NCBI RefSeq assembly: GCF_000615765.1
Contig: NZ_BAMI01000011.1
Location: 1-49,757 of the forward strand
Length of the DNA: 49,757 nucleotides
Origin: Ligilactobacillus equi DSM 15833 = JCM 10991
Lineage (GTDB): Bacteria > Bacillota > Bacilli > Lactobacillales > Lactobacillaceae
Reading direction: 5' to 3'
Of this stretch, positions 29,938 to 39,465 are shown in pieces. Numbering within the stretch: the first letter of the stretch is position 1; each line of letters starts with the position of its first letter. Below the pieces are notes generated by a model. The model was not told the DNA's origin. It made no database searches and worked only from the letters and a program-made list of their open reading frames with translations. Both the position numbers and the translations under genes were made by a program.

Positions 29938-31977
29938 ATGACAAAAAGTCTCCAGGATTCAGTTTCTGTATTAAAAGGCGTAGGTCCTAGTAAGGTGACG
30001 GCCTTAAATAAATTGGGAATTAATACTATTGAAGAGCTCTTGACTTACTATCCTTTTCGCTATGATGATATGGCAGTCAAGGAGTTAGCTGAGGTTGCTG
30101 ATGGCCAGAAGGTGACGTTAAAAGGCATCGTAGCTTCCCAGCCAACCTTTGCACGCTTTGGACGAAGTAAAAATCGGCTAAATTTTCGTTTTTTAGTAGA
30201 GCATGATATAATTTTGGTAACTTTTTTTAACCAACCTTACTTACGTGATAAGGTGGAAAATGGTCAAGAGATTATCATTTATGGCAAGTATAACGCTAAG
30301 CGTCAACAATTATCAGGCATGAAAATTTTAGGGCAAACTAGCCAAGATTTTGCGGGAATTTACCGGGCTAATAAGGATATTAAAGCTTTGACCATCAAGA
30401 AAATCGTAGAACAAGCTTTTAACCTTTATCAAGACTGTTTGGTGGATATTCTCCCCACTAGTTTGCGTCAGAAATTTCGCTTAGAAAGTCGCCGTCAGAT
30501 GATTCACGATATGCACTTTCCGGCTAGCCAAAAGGCTGAACAATTAGCGCGACGATCGGCGATTTTTGAGGAATTTTTCTTATTTCAATTACGTCTCCAG
30601 TATTTGAAGAAAGTGAATAAAAAAGAAGCGGGTTTGGTTTTAAATTATGATAGCCAAAAAATCAAAGCTTTTAGCCAAACCCTGCCTTTTGAGTTGACCA
30701 CGGCGCAAAAAAAGGTAGTTAATGAAATTTGTCATGACCTGCACCGGCCCCTTCATATGAATCGACTTTTGCAAGGCGATGTTGGTTCCGGGAAAACAGT
30801 CGTTGCTGCCCTGGCGCTCTATGCAACGGTGACTGCTGGCTATCAAGGGGCCATGATGGTACCCACCGAAATTTTGGCCCAGCAACATGCAGAAAAACTT
30901 CAGGCTCTTTTTGAGAAGGTGGGCGTTAATATTGCTCTTATGACCTCCTCAACTTTAAAAACCAAAAAAGCACGTCAAACTAGTCTGGCAGCTTTAGCTC
31001 AAGGTGATATTGATGTTGTGGTTGGAACTCAAGCCTTAATCCAAGATGATATTAACTTTCATAAATTAGGCTTGGTGGTGACCGATGAACAGCACCGTTT
31101 CGGGGTAAGACAACGCCAGATTTTACGGGAAAAAGGTGAGAATCCTGATGTTTTGGCCATGACGGCGACACCAATTCCACGGACTTTAGCGATTACAGCT
31201 TATGGTGAGATGGACGTTTCGATTATTGATACCTTACCAGCAGGCCGTCAACCCATTAAGACCATGTGGCTTAAGAAATCCCAACTAAATGAAGCTTTAC
31301 AGTTTATTAACCAGCAACTGGCCACTCACAGCCAAGCTTATGTGGTCTCGCCTCTGATTGAAGAGTCAGAAATGATGGATTTACAAAATGCTCAGGAAAC
31401 TTATGAAAAACTTCGGGAATATTATGCGGGTCGTTATCAAGTGGGACTTTTACACGGCCGAATGACTGCTGAGGAAAAAGATCAAACCATGCAAGATTTT
31501 AAGGACGGCAAGTTTGATCTTTTGGTTTCGACAACCGTGATTGAAGTTGGGGTTGACGTGCCAAATGCAACGGTGATGCTGATTTTAGATGCTGACCGTT
31601 TCGGTCTTGCTCAGCTTCACCAATTACGCGGGCGGGTTGGTCGGGGGCAAAAGGCCTCGTATTGTCTCTTGTTAGCTGACCCGAAGAGTGACTATGGTCG
31701 GGCGCGGATGGAAACTATGGTTCAAACTCAGGATGGTTTTGTCATTGCCCAAAAAGACTTGGAATTACGGGGGCCAGGGGATATTCTTGGTTCTAAACAA
31801 GCCGGAATTCCGGATTTTGCGGTTGGCGATCCCATCCAGGATTTCAAGATTCTCCAGATTGCCCAAATTGAAGCCCATGACTTATTGGAACAGTCGGATT
31901 TTACGACAAATTCCGAAAATCAAGGTCTGTGGCAATATTTGCGTGAAAGTGGTACGCTAGAAGAAAATTTTGATTAA
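29938..31977 (+). CDS. recG: ATP-dependent DNA helicase RecG
   Basis: Branch-migration helicase that remodels stalled forks and Holliday junctions. Of 679 residues, the wedge/OB domain fills about the first 150-250, then superfamily-2 motifs follow: GDVGSGKTVVA (near 281), DEQHRFGV (near 383), TATPIPRT (near 410), and the C-terminal helicase part with QLRGRVGRG. Start at ATG 29938 behind TAGGAGG. Confidence 0.97.
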   Translation: MTKSLQDSVSVLKGVGPSKVTALNKLGINTIEELLTYYPFRYDDMAVKELAEVADGQKVTLKGIVASQPTFARFGRSKNRLNFRFLVEHDIILVTFFNQPYLRDKVENGQEIIIYGKYNAKRQQLSGMKILGQTSQDFAGIYRANKDIKALTIKKIVEQAFNLYQDCLVDILPTSLRQKFRLESRRQMIHDMHFPASQKAEQLARRSAIFEEFFLFQLRLQYLKKVNKKEAGLVLNYDSQKIKAFSQTLPFELTTAQKKVVNEICHDLHRPLHMNRLLQGDVGSGKTVVAALALYATVTAGYQGAMMVPTEILAQQHAEKLQALFEKVGVNIALMTSSTLKTKKARQTSLAALAQGDIDVVVGTQALIQDDINFHKLGLVVTDEQHRFGVRQRQILREKGENPDVLAMTATPIPRTLAITAYGEMDVSIIDTLPAGRQPIKTMWLKKSQLNEALQFINQQLATHSQAYVVSPLIEESEMMDLQNAQETYEKLREYYAGRYQVGLLHGRMTAEEKDQTMQDFKDGKFDLLVSTTVIEVGVDVPNATVMLILDADRFGLAQLHQLRGRVGRGQKASYCLLLADPKSDYGRARMETMVQTQDGFVIAQKDLELRGPGDILGSKQAGIPDFAVGDPIQDFKILQIAQIEAHDLLEQSDFTTNSENQGLWQYLRESGTLEENFD

Positions 31978-31999
31978 AAGAAAGAATAGGTAATAAAAA

Positions 32000-33031
32000 A
32001 TGAAAATTGCAATTGATGCTATGGGGGGCGACAACGCGCCTCAATCGGTCGTTGACGGGGTCTTAAAGGCCCGAGATGAATTTAAAGATGTCGAATTCCT
32101 TTTATACGGGGATCAAGACCAGTTAAAGGCTTTGGTTAGCAACACAGAGCGTATTGAAATTATCCATACGACTGAAGTCATTGATATGAATGACGAACCA
32201 GTCCGAGCCATTCGTCGTAAGAAGGACTCTTCTTTAGTTCAAGCAGCCCAAGCAGTCAAGCAAGGTCAAGCCGACGCACTTTTCTCTTGTGGAAATACCG
32301 GGGCTCTTTTAACAGCAGGGCTCTTAATTGTTGGTCGGGTCAAGGGCGTGAGCCGGCCTGGTTTACTCTCTACTTTGCCAATTTTGAAGGCTGGAATTGG
32401 GGATGGCACTTTCAATCTTTTAGACTCCGGAGCTAATGCTGACAGTAAGCCAGAACACCTTTACCAATATGCTCTTTTAGGCAAATACTATGCCGAAAAC
32501 GTACGTGGCTTGAAGAATCCCCGGATTGGTCTTTTAAATAATGGGACCGAACCCCACAAGGGAAGCAAGTTAACTTTAGAAGCTCACCAATTAATCGCAG
32601 CTGACAAAAGCTTGAATTTTGTCGGAAACGTCGAATCTCGTGACCTTCTAACGGGGGCTTGTGACGTCTTAGTGGCTGATGGTTTCACCGGGAATGCCGT
32701 TTTGAAGTCGATTGAAGGCACAGCTTCGGCTACTTTACACCTTTTGAAAGATTCTATTATGGAGGCTGGTTTTGCTGGGAAATTAGGGGCGCTTATGTTA
32801 AAGGGTGTCTTTAGTGAATTGAAGGGTAAGATGGACCAATCTCAATACGGGGGAGCAGTACTTTTAGGGGCCAAGGCACCAGTTGTGAAAGCCCATGGGG
32901 ATTCCGACGGTTTGACAGTTTACTACACTTTAAAGCAAATCAAGACTATGATTGATGGCCAAGTAGTACCGAAATTTACCGCTTATTTAGAAGAGCTTAA
33001 GGAAGATGGAAAAGCCATATCCAAGGACTAG
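32000..33031 (+). CDS. plsX: Phosphate acyltransferase PlsX
   Basis: Converts acyl-ACP to acyl-phosphate for phospholipid synthesis. Starts MKIAIDAMGGDNAP, the PlsX signature; SCGNTGALL, NNGTEPHKG and DGFTGNAVLK further along. 343 residues, as expected. The fapR, fabD and fabG genes seen nearby in Bacillus are absent; acpP follows directly. Confidence 0.97.
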   Translation: MKIAIDAMGGDNAPQSVVDGVLKARDEFKDVEFLLYGDQDQLKALVSNTERIEIIHTTEVIDMNDEPVRAIRRKKDSSLVQAAQAVKQGQADALFSCGNTGALLTAGLLIVGRVKGVSRPGLLSTLPILKAGIGDGTFNLLDSGANADSKPEHLYQYALLGKYYAENVRGLKNPRIGLLNNGTEPHKGSKLTLEAHQLIAADKSLNFVGNVESRDLLTGACDVLVADGFTGNAVLKSIEGTASATLHLLKDSIMEAGFAGKLGALMLKGVFSELKGKMDQSQYGGAVLLGAKAPVVKAHGDSDGLTVYYTLKQIKTMIDGQVVPKFTAYLEELKEDGKAISKD

Positions 33032-33057
33032 ACAATCGCATAAAAAAGCGCTACAAT
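33029..33057 (+). promoter_or_regulatory. Promoter of acpP
   Basis: TAGACA (33029-33034), 17-base spacer, TACAAT (33052-33057). The -35 overlaps the plsX stop codon. A separate promoter suits the high demand for acyl carrier protein. Confidence 0.6.
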
Positions 33058-33099
33058 ACCTTGGTACACTGGAAAGTATCCGAAAGAAGGTTATAGAAA

Positions 33100-33342
33100 A
33101 TGACTGAACAAGAAGTTTTTGCAAAAATCGCAGAAATTATCGAAGAACGCTTCGAAGTTAGTGCTGACAAGGTGACTAACGAATTAAACTTTCAAAACGA
33201 TTTAGATGCAGATTCAATTGATATTGTTGAATTTGTACTTGAATTAGAAGATGTATTTGGTGCCGAAATTTCTGATGAAGATGCGGAACAATTACACACT
33301 GTTGGCGATGCGGTAAAATTTATCGTTGCTAACCAAAAATAA
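33100..33342 (+). CDS. acpP: Acyl carrier protein
   Basis: An 80-residue acidic helical protein with the phosphopantetheine attachment Ser in DLDADSIDIVEFVLELED (S38 or near). Carries growing acyl chains for fatty acid and phospholipid synthesis. Its own promoter and a downstream terminator make it a single unit. Confidence 0.97.
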   Translation: MTEQEVFAKIAEIIEERFEVSADKVTNELNFQNDLDADSIDIVEFVLELEDVFGAEISDEDAEQLHTVGDAVKFIVANQK

Positions 33343-33374
33343 AGACAATAAATTGGTTTTTTAACCGAAAAGTC

Positions 33375-33408
33375 GGGTCGCCTCGTGGCATACGGGGCGG
33401 CTCTTTGT
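33375..33408 (+). terminator. Terminator after acpP
   Basis: A 12-base stem GGGTCGCCTCGT/ACGGGGCGGCTC (three G-T pairs) with five-base loop and a short TTTGTT tail. Confidence 0.7.
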
Positions 33409-33414
33409 TATAAT
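33405..33414 (+). promoter_or_regulatory. Putative extended -10 promoter of rnc
   Basis: TTGT-TATAAT begins inside the acpP terminator tail, 38 bases before rnc; the -35 is weak. The arrangement repeats that before rsgA. Confidence 0.55.
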
Positions 33415-33451
33415 TAAAGAGTATAAAATTTTAAAATGGGAGGTTTAGACC

Positions 33452-34141
33452 TTGATTATCGGATTAGCTAAGATGTTACGTGAAGAATTTAACATCAAGA
33501 TAAAAAATTATGATTACTATGATGAAGCATTTACCCATGCTTCCTATGTTAATGAGCACCCAAAAGAAAACCTGCGTTACTACGAAAGAATTGAATTTTT
33601 AGGGGATGCGGTCATGCAATTGTGTGTGTCAGAATACCTCTTCAAACGTTACCCTAATTTACCAGAAGGGAAATTAACTCGGCTTAGAGCGGCCATGGTC
33701 TGTGAGGATAGTTTTTCTAAATTAGCCTTAGAGTGTCACTTCGATGAATACATTCGTTTGGGAAATGGGGAAGAAAAGGCCAATGCCCGCAAGCGCCCAT
33801 CACTCTTATGTGATATTTTTGAAAGTTTTATCGGGGCTTTATACCAAGATTTAGGTAAAGAGGTCGTGGTGGATTTTATCAGTCGTGTGGTCTTTTCTAA
33901 GTTAGACCAAGGTTGGTTTGACCACCTCTTAGACCACAAGAGTGAATTACAAGAATTGGTTCAAAAAGATGGCGATGCCAAAATTGTTTATGAAGTGCTA
34001 GACGCCGTTGGCCCGGATAACGATCGAATTTATACCATGCAAGTCGTAGTTAATGGTCAAGCTGTTGGTCAGGGGCAAGGACACTCGAAAAAGGCTGCAG
34101 AACAAGCGGCTGCCCACCAAGCCTTAAAACAATTACGTTAA
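33452..34141 (+). CDS. rnc: Ribonuclease III
   Basis: Cuts double-stranded RNA in rRNA processing and decay. Catalytic signature ERIEFLGDAVMQL near residue 46, second acidic site FESFIGALYQD near 125, and a C-terminal dsRNA-binding domain ending GQGQGHSKKAAEQAAA. 229 residues from the TTG at 33452, chosen for its GGGAGG site; an internal ATG at 33473 would remove seven residues. Usual neighbour of smc. Confidence 0.97.
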   Translation: MIIGLAKMLREEFNIKIKNYDYYDEAFTHASYVNEHPKENLRYYERIEFLGDAVMQLCVSEYLFKRYPNLPEGKLTRLRAAMVCEDSFSKLALECHFDEYIRLGNGEEKANARKRPSLLCDIFESFIGALYQDLGKEVVVDFISRVVFSKLDQGWFDHLLDHKSELQELVQKDGDAKIVYEVLDAVGPDNDRIYTMQVVVNGQAVGQGQGHSKKAAEQAAAHQALKQLR

Positions 34142-34162
34142 GCTGGGAAAGGCGGAAATTTA

Positions 34163-37100
34163 GTGAAATTAACAGCATTGACCATCACCGGTTTTAAGTC
34201 TTTTGCACAAAAGACACGGATTGAATTTCAGCCGGGAATGACCGGGATTGTGGGGCCTAATGGATCGGGGAAAAGTAACGTCGTGGAAGCTTTACGATTT
34301 GTTCTTGGGGAACACTCCGCTAAAAGTTTACGGGGTGGACGTATGGCCGACGTGATTTTTGCCGGGTCCAGCAAGCGCTCGCCTTTAAACCGGGCTGAAG
34401 TTCGTATTGAATTAGATAATAGTGATGGCTTTTTAGCCAAACAACCCGAGAGTATTGAAATTATTCGCCGTCTCTACCGGGACGGTAGCGGAGAATACCT
34501 CCTCAATAATAAAACTGTACGGATGCGCGATATTACTGAACTGTTCATGGATACGGGGATTGGGCGTGAATCATTTTCGATTATTTCCCAAGGCCGGGTG
34601 GAAGAAATTTTTAACAGTAAACCTCAGGACCGTCGAGGCTTAGTCGAAGAAGTGGCAGGGGTCTTGAAATACAAAAAAGAAAAGCAACATGCCCAAAAGC
34701 AATTGGACGAAACTTCCGATCATCTTCAACGGGTGGCTGATATCATCACCGAACTTTATCAACAAAGACAACCTTTGGAAGAACAAGCTTCAATTGCACG
34801 GGATTACTTAGATCAAAAGAAACGTTACGATCACTTTAATTTGAGTCGGTTAGTGTTAAATATCGAAAGTAATCAAGCTAAGCACCAAGATGTTTTGGTG
34901 CAAGTTGAAGCCAATCAAAAATTAGTGGCGGATTATGAAATCCAAAGTCAAAAGGCTAATAAAGCCATGCAGGACCTGCAAACTCAGCAAAGTAAGCTCG
35001 AAGAAAGTTTGGATCAAAAACAAAATCAGCTTCTCGAAGTGACCAATCAGATGGAACGCCTTTATGGTCAACAAAAGATAAGTCAACAAGACCAGGCTTA
35101 CAAGCAGGAAAAATTGGCGGAATTAAGTCAACAAGAAACCAATTTGCAGGCGCAAGTCAGGGATATAACGGCGGAAATCACCCGAGTTCAAGCCACGGTG
35201 ACAGATCTCGAAGCTCAGGCTAGTGATTTGCAAAGGAAATTGACGAATCTCAAAGCCCAAGCAGTGGTTTCGCCGACAGACTTACGTCGCCAAGAAGAGG
35301 TTAACCGACAAAAAACATTGCAAGTAATGCAAACTGAAGCTAACTTGGTTAGCCAGCTAGAATACCTCAAGCGCGAACAAGCCAAGCAATCAGATGATTT
35401 AGTGGCTGATCAGGCAGCCCTTAAAGAAATTGATGCGCTTTATCAAGCCGAAGCACAAAAGGAAGCTCAAGCGCAGACCAACTTAGCTGAAATTGAGGGC
35501 CAACATGCTCAAGCCAAGGCAAAAGAAAAGGCGAGCTTAGAAGCGACGCAAGTTCTCCAACGGCGTTTGGAAGAACAAGAAAAGCGCTACTATCAAGCTA
35601 ATGATGTTTTAAAGCAAGCTCAAACTAGAGAAGAAACTCTTAAACGGGTGGCTTTGAGTCATCAAGGTTACTACCAGGGAGTCAAAAATATCATGCAGGC
35701 TCAAAAGAAGTTGGTCGGCATTATTGGACCTGTGGCTCAATTATTACAAGCAGACCAGACTTATAGCCTTGCTTTGGAAACAGCCTTGGGAGCCCAACTT
35801 CAAAACGTGGTGGTAACGGACACTCAAGCCGCCAAACAAGCTATTAATTACTTGCGTAAGCAAAAATTAGGGCGAGCCACGTTTTTACCATGCGATGCCT
35901 TAAAGCCTAAGCGTTTGTCAGCTCATCAACTGGAAGTCGTGGCAACGACACCTGGCATTATTGGGGTGGCTAGCGATTTAGTCCAAATTAAGATACCTAA
36001 TCCTGTCGTGGCATCGTATCTTTTGGGGGCTACTGTGATTGCGGAAAACTTAGATGCTGCGACGATTTTAGCCCAAAAACTCAACCACAGCGTGAAGATT
36101 GTAACTCTTCAAGGTGATCTCTTAGCTAGTGGGGGAGCCATGACCGGAGGACAAAATAAGCAAGCTGGGATGGGGCTTTTGGAACAACGAAATCAGTTGG
36201 AAAAGCTACAAAAAGATGTGGGCTTGATGCAAGAAAAATTAGCCACAATGCAAAACATGGGGCAAAAAACGCGTCAGGAATTAGAAGTTCAACAAGCCCA
36301 AAGCAAGCAAGCCACCTTGACGGTAGTTGATTTGAGTCAAAAATTAACCCAAGCTCAACAAGAACATCAATTAGCTAGTGTACGGCTGAAATATCAAGCA
36401 GAACAAAGAGCCAAATTGCTGGCTAACAACAATTTAAGTGACGACTTTTTGAATGACTACGAAGCCAAATTGCATGACCTGGAAGCCCAATTGGCTCAAA
36501 CTAAGCAAGCTAAGGCAGAACTTAGTCAAGAAGCTAACCAATTACAAGCTAATTTACAAGCAAGCAGTGTTTCTTATGAAGGTGCTTTAAAGAAGCAAGG
36601 GGAAATTGAACAAAAGTTAGCGGTCGTTAAGGAACGCTTGACTAGTCAAAGTCAACGTTTGGCTGATTTGAGTAAGCAAAAACTACAACTCGAAACCACC
36701 CTGGCCGCTAACCAGACTGAAGTGGCCAACTTAGAAAAAGTTAGTCCCGGTCCAACCGAGGGAAAATTGCAAGTACAGTTAGATGAATTGGAAGCCAAGC
36801 AAGCTGATTTACAGGCCACAATTGCTAAACTGAAAGAAGCAAGAACCGGTGGTAAAGATGAACAAGTTAAGGCGCAACTGCAAGTCAACCGTTTAGGTGA
36901 CCTTCAAAGAGCGGCCTTAGATGAACAGGCTAACTTGGCGGTGCGTAAGAGTCAAATTCAAGGCCTGTTGAAAAATGACCTGGATGAATTGGCCAATAGC
37001 TATGCCATGACTTACGAAGCTGCTAGCCAAGATTCCGATTTAAATCGGGATTTAGCTTACGTTAACCAGCAAATACGGCTTTTGAAACTAGGTTTAGAAG

Positions 37101-37717
37101 ATCTGGGTGAGGTTAACTTAGGGGCTATTAAAGAATTTGACCGGATCAATGAACGTTACGAATTCTTAACCAAGCAACAAGATGACCTCTTGAATGCCAA
37201 GGAACAATTGATTCAAAGTATGGATGAAATGGATGCCGAAGTGAAGAAGCGCTTCTTAGCGACTTTTAATGCTATCTCGGCTTCTTTTGAAAATGTCTTC
37301 CCGCAAATGTTTGGTGGCGGATATGCCAAACTGAAGTTAACCGATCCCGATGATCCTTTGACGACGGGAATTGAAATTATGGCCCAACCGCCGGGCAAGA
37401 AGTTCCAAACTTTAAGTCTCTTGTCTGGTGGGGAAAAAGCCTTAACGGCTATGGCCTTGCTCTTTGCCATTTTAAAGGTTCACCCGGTACCATTTGTTAT
37501 CTTGGATGAAGCGGAAGCGGCTTTGGATGATGCCAATGTGCAACGTTATGCCCAATATCTGCAAAACTTCGATAGTAAGACCCAATTTATCGTGATTACT
37601 CACCGTAAGGGAACGATGATGAATGCTGACGTTTTATACGGGGTTACCATGCAAGAATCAGGAGTTTCGTCCGTCGTCTCTGTGGCGGTCAAAGATGATC
37701 AAGAAGAAAGGAATTAG
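34163..37717 (+). CDS. smc: Chromosome partition protein Smc
   Basis: 1184-residue condensin ATPase. Walker A GPNGSGKSN (32-40), Q-loop, a long Gln/Ala/Glu-rich coiled coil, a hinge near 500-660 (GIIGPVAQLLQ, GGAMTGGQNK), a second coiled coil, then signature LSGGEKALTAMAL (near 1088) and Walker B FVILDEAEAALDD (near 1110). GTG start. It is three bases ahead of ftsY and in operon with rnc. Confidence 0.98.
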   Translation: MKLTALTITGFKSFAQKTRIEFQPGMTGIVGPNGSGKSNVVEALRFVLGEHSAKSLRGGRMADVIFAGSSKRSPLNRAEVRIELDNSDGFLAKQPESIEIIRRLYRDGSGEYLLNNKTVRMRDITELFMDTGIGRESFSIISQGRVEEIFNSKPQDRRGLVEEVAGVLKYKKEKQHAQKQLDETSDHLQRVADIITELYQQRQPLEEQASIARDYLDQKKRYDHFNLSRLVLNIESNQAKHQDVLVQVEANQKLVADYEIQSQKANKAMQDLQTQQSKLEESLDQKQNQLLEVTNQMERLYGQQKISQQDQAYKQEKLAELSQQETNLQAQVRDITAEITRVQATVTDLEAQASDLQRKLTNLKAQAVVSPTDLRRQEEVNRQKTLQVMQTEANLVSQLEYLKREQAKQSDDLVADQAALKEIDALYQAEAQKEAQAQTNLAEIEGQHAQAKAKEKASLEATQVLQRRLEEQEKRYYQANDVLKQAQTREETLKRVALSHQGYYQGVKNIMQAQKKLVGIIGPVAQLLQADQTYSLALETALGAQLQNVVVTDTQAAKQAINYLRKQKLGRATFLPCDALKPKRLSAHQLEVVATTPGIIGVASDLVQIKIPNPVVASYLLGATVIAENLDAATILAQKLNHSVKIVTLQGDLLASGGAMTGGQNKQAGMGLLEQRNQLEKLQKDVGLMQEKLATMQNMGQKTRQELEVQQAQSKQATLTVVDLSQKLTQAQQEHQLASVRLKYQAEQRAKLLANNNLSDDFLNDYEAKLHDLEAQLAQTKQAKAELSQEANQLQANLQASSVSYEGALKKQGEIEQKLAVVKERLTSQSQRLADLSKQKLQLETTLAANQTEVANLEKVSPGPTEGKLQVQLDELEAKQADLQATIAKLKEARTGGKDEQVKAQLQVNRLGDLQRAALDEQANLAVRKSQIQGLLKNDLDELANSYAMTYEAASQDSDLNRDLAYVNQQIRLLKLGLEDLGEVNLGAIKEFDRINERYEFLTKQQDDLLNAKEQLIQSMDEMDAEVKKRFLATFNAISASFENVFPQMFGGGYAKLKLTDPDDPLTTGIEIMAQPPGKKFQTLSLLSGGEKALTAMALLFAILKVHPVPFVILDEAEAALDDANVQRYAQYLQNFDSKTQFIVITHRKGTMMNADVLYGVTMQESGVSSVVSVAVKDDQEERN

Positions 37718-37720
37718 AAT

Positions 37721-39100
37721 ATGGGACTTTTTGATAAATTAAGAAAAGCCTTCGGGGCCAAGGATCCTGAAGACAGTCAAAGTGAAAGTCAGTCAACTTC
37801 AGAAGTTGCGAGTAGTCAAGTTGATAGCCAAGCGTCCACAACCGTTGGGAGCTCTGATCAAGCAAGTTTAAGTTCCAGCGTCAATCAAAGTATGGCTCAA
37901 AGTGCCAGTATTAGTGTTAGCCTGAGTTTAGCGGCAAGTGAAAGTACTAGTGTTAGTCAAAGCCAAGCAGAATCCGAAAGCTTAAGCTTGGCAATGACCA
38001 GTCAAAGTTTGAGTGAAAGTACAAGTTTAGCAACCAGTCTAAGCGCATCAACTAGTACGAGCTTGAGTGAATCAGTTAGCCTGAGTGTTAGCGCCAGCGA
38101 AAGTGAAAGCCTCAGCGAAAGTCAAAGCTTAGCTCAAGCAGAAACTGTTAGTTCAGAAAATGAAGAAACCAAGCGTTATACCAAAGGTTTAGAAAAATCA
38201 CGGACCGGCTTTGGGGCTAAGATTAACGCCCTTTTAGCCAATTTCCGGCGGGTGGATGAAGATTTCTTTGAAGAATTAGAAGAAACCTTAATCGAGGCCG
38301 ATGTGGGTTTTGAAACGGCTATGCAAATTTCGGAAGAACTTCGGCAAGAAGTTAAGCTCCGCAATGCCAAGAAGAAATCTGATATTTCAGATGCCATCAT
38401 TGAAAAATTGGTGGACATGTATGAAGCTGAAGGTCAAGGAGAGGACAACCAACTTCATTTTGCCACGCAAGGACCAACCGTTGTCCTCTTTGTTGGGGTT
38501 AATGGGGTAGGAAAAACCACTACGATTGGGAAATTAGCCCACCGTTACCAAAGTCAAGGTAAGAAGGTTTTATTAGCAGCGGCGGATACTTTTAGAGCCG
38601 GGGCTATTCAACAATTAGTTGAATGGGGAAAGCGCACCAATGTTGAAGTTGTGGCTAAACCAGAAAAAAGTGATCCCGCAGCTGTGGTCTTTGAAGCCGT
38701 TAAAAAAGCAAAGGCAGAAGATTACGATATTTTATTCGTCGATACAGCCGGTCGTTTGCAAAACAAGGTTAACTTGATGAAGGAATTAGAAAAAATTCAA
38801 AGAGTGATTATCCGTGAAATTCCGGAAGCGCCACATGAAGTTATTTTGGCTTTGGATGCCACAACCGGGCAAAATGCCCTCAACCAAGCCAAGGAATTTA
38901 GTCAAGTTACCAAGGTATCGGGGATTGCCTTGACTAAACTTGATGGAACCGCACGTGGAGGGATTGTTTTAGCCATTCGTAATGAATTGCATCTGCCAGT
39001 GAAGTTAGTGGGTTTAGGCGAAGGTATGGACGACTTACGGGACTTTAATCCGGAAGAATACGTCTATGGTCTTTTCCAAGGCTTGGTTACTCCTAAGTAG
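37721..39100 (+). CDS. ftsY: Signal recognition particle receptor FtsY with serine-rich N-terminal repeat
   Basis: Membrane-docking GTPase for SRP. The NG domain begins near residue 155 (YTKGLEKSRTGFGAKIN) and has GVNGVGKTTT (near 259), DTAGR (near 341) and TKLDGTA (near 405). The first lines MGLFDKLRKAFG form a basic amphipathic helix. Between them, residues about 19-145 are a Ser-rich low-complexity tract of SES/SLS/SAS units (nt about 37775-38160), which takes the place of the usual acidic A domain and accounts for the length of 459. The reading frame is intact across it. Confidence 0.97.
   Translation: MGLFDKLRKAFGAKDPEDSQSESQSTSEVASSQVDSQASTTVGSSDQASLSSSVNQSMAQSASISVSLSLAASESTSVSQSQAESESLSLAMTSQSLSESTSLATSLSASTSTSLSESVSLSVSASESESLSESQSLAQAETVSSENEETKRYTKGLEKSRTGFGAKINALLANFRRVDEDFFEELEETLIEADVGFETAMQISEELRQEVKLRNAKKKSDISDAIIEKLVDMYEAEGQGEDNQLHFATQGPTVVLFVGVNGVGKTTTIGKLAHRYQSQGKKVLLAAADTFRAGAIQQLVEWGKRTNVEVVAKPEKSDPAAVVFEAVKKAKAEDYDILFVDTAGRLQNKVNLMKELEKIQRVIIREIPEAPHEVILALDATTGQNALNQAKEFSQVTKVSGIALTKLDGTARGGIVLAIRNELHLPVKLVGLGEGMDDLRDFNPEEYVYGLFQGLVTPK
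37775..38160 (+). repeat. Serine-codon low-complexity repeat inside ftsY
   Basis: About 390 bases in which AGT/AGC serine codons alternate with Leu, Glu, Gln, Ala, Val or Thr codons, often with six- or nine-base spacing. Resembles the DNA of serine-rich surface adhesins, and such repeats may change length by slippage. Confidence 0.8.
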
Positions 39101-39109
39101 AGGTGGCAT

Positions 39110-39447
39110 ATGGCTTTGGAAAAAACCAATCGGATTAATGCTTTGTTTGAGTTTTATGAACCGCTTTTGACTGAAAAACAAATGAACTATATTGCCCTTT
39201 ATTATCGGATGATTATTCCTTGGGTGAGATTGCTGAAAACTATGAAGTTTCTCGGCAAGCAGTTTATGATAATATTCGGCGTACGGAAAAAATTTTGGAG
39301 GAGTATGAAACTAAGCTTCAACTTTTTCAGCGTTTTCAAGCTCAAAGCAAGCAAACCGATGAACTCGAAAATTACGTGCGGGAAAATTATTCTCAAGATG
39401 GAAGACTCTTGGCAATGATTGAGCAGTTAGCTCGACTGGAAGAATAG
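39110..39447 (+). CDS. ylxM: YlxM, SRP-associated helix-turn-helix protein, frame shift as read
   Basis: Small protein always found before ffh; in streptococci it modulates SRP. It opens [20 protein letters not shown] and [12 protein letters not shown], then shifts. One missing G at 39207-39208 explains it: with three G the frame gives [21 protein letters not shown] (a helix-turn-helix) and ends at 39447, 112 residues. As read a false 102-residue frame is left. Confidence 0.9.
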
Positions 39448-39465
39448 GAAAGATGGTGTTGTAAT

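Noticed and set aside
37775-38160. CRISPR array or tandem repeat locus
   Set aside because: The repeats are short, irregular, in frame and coding for serine; there are no spacers.
39202-39396. Minus-strand frame opposite ylxM
   Set aside because: Shadow frame with no ribosome site; the plus strand explains the sequence once one G is restored.
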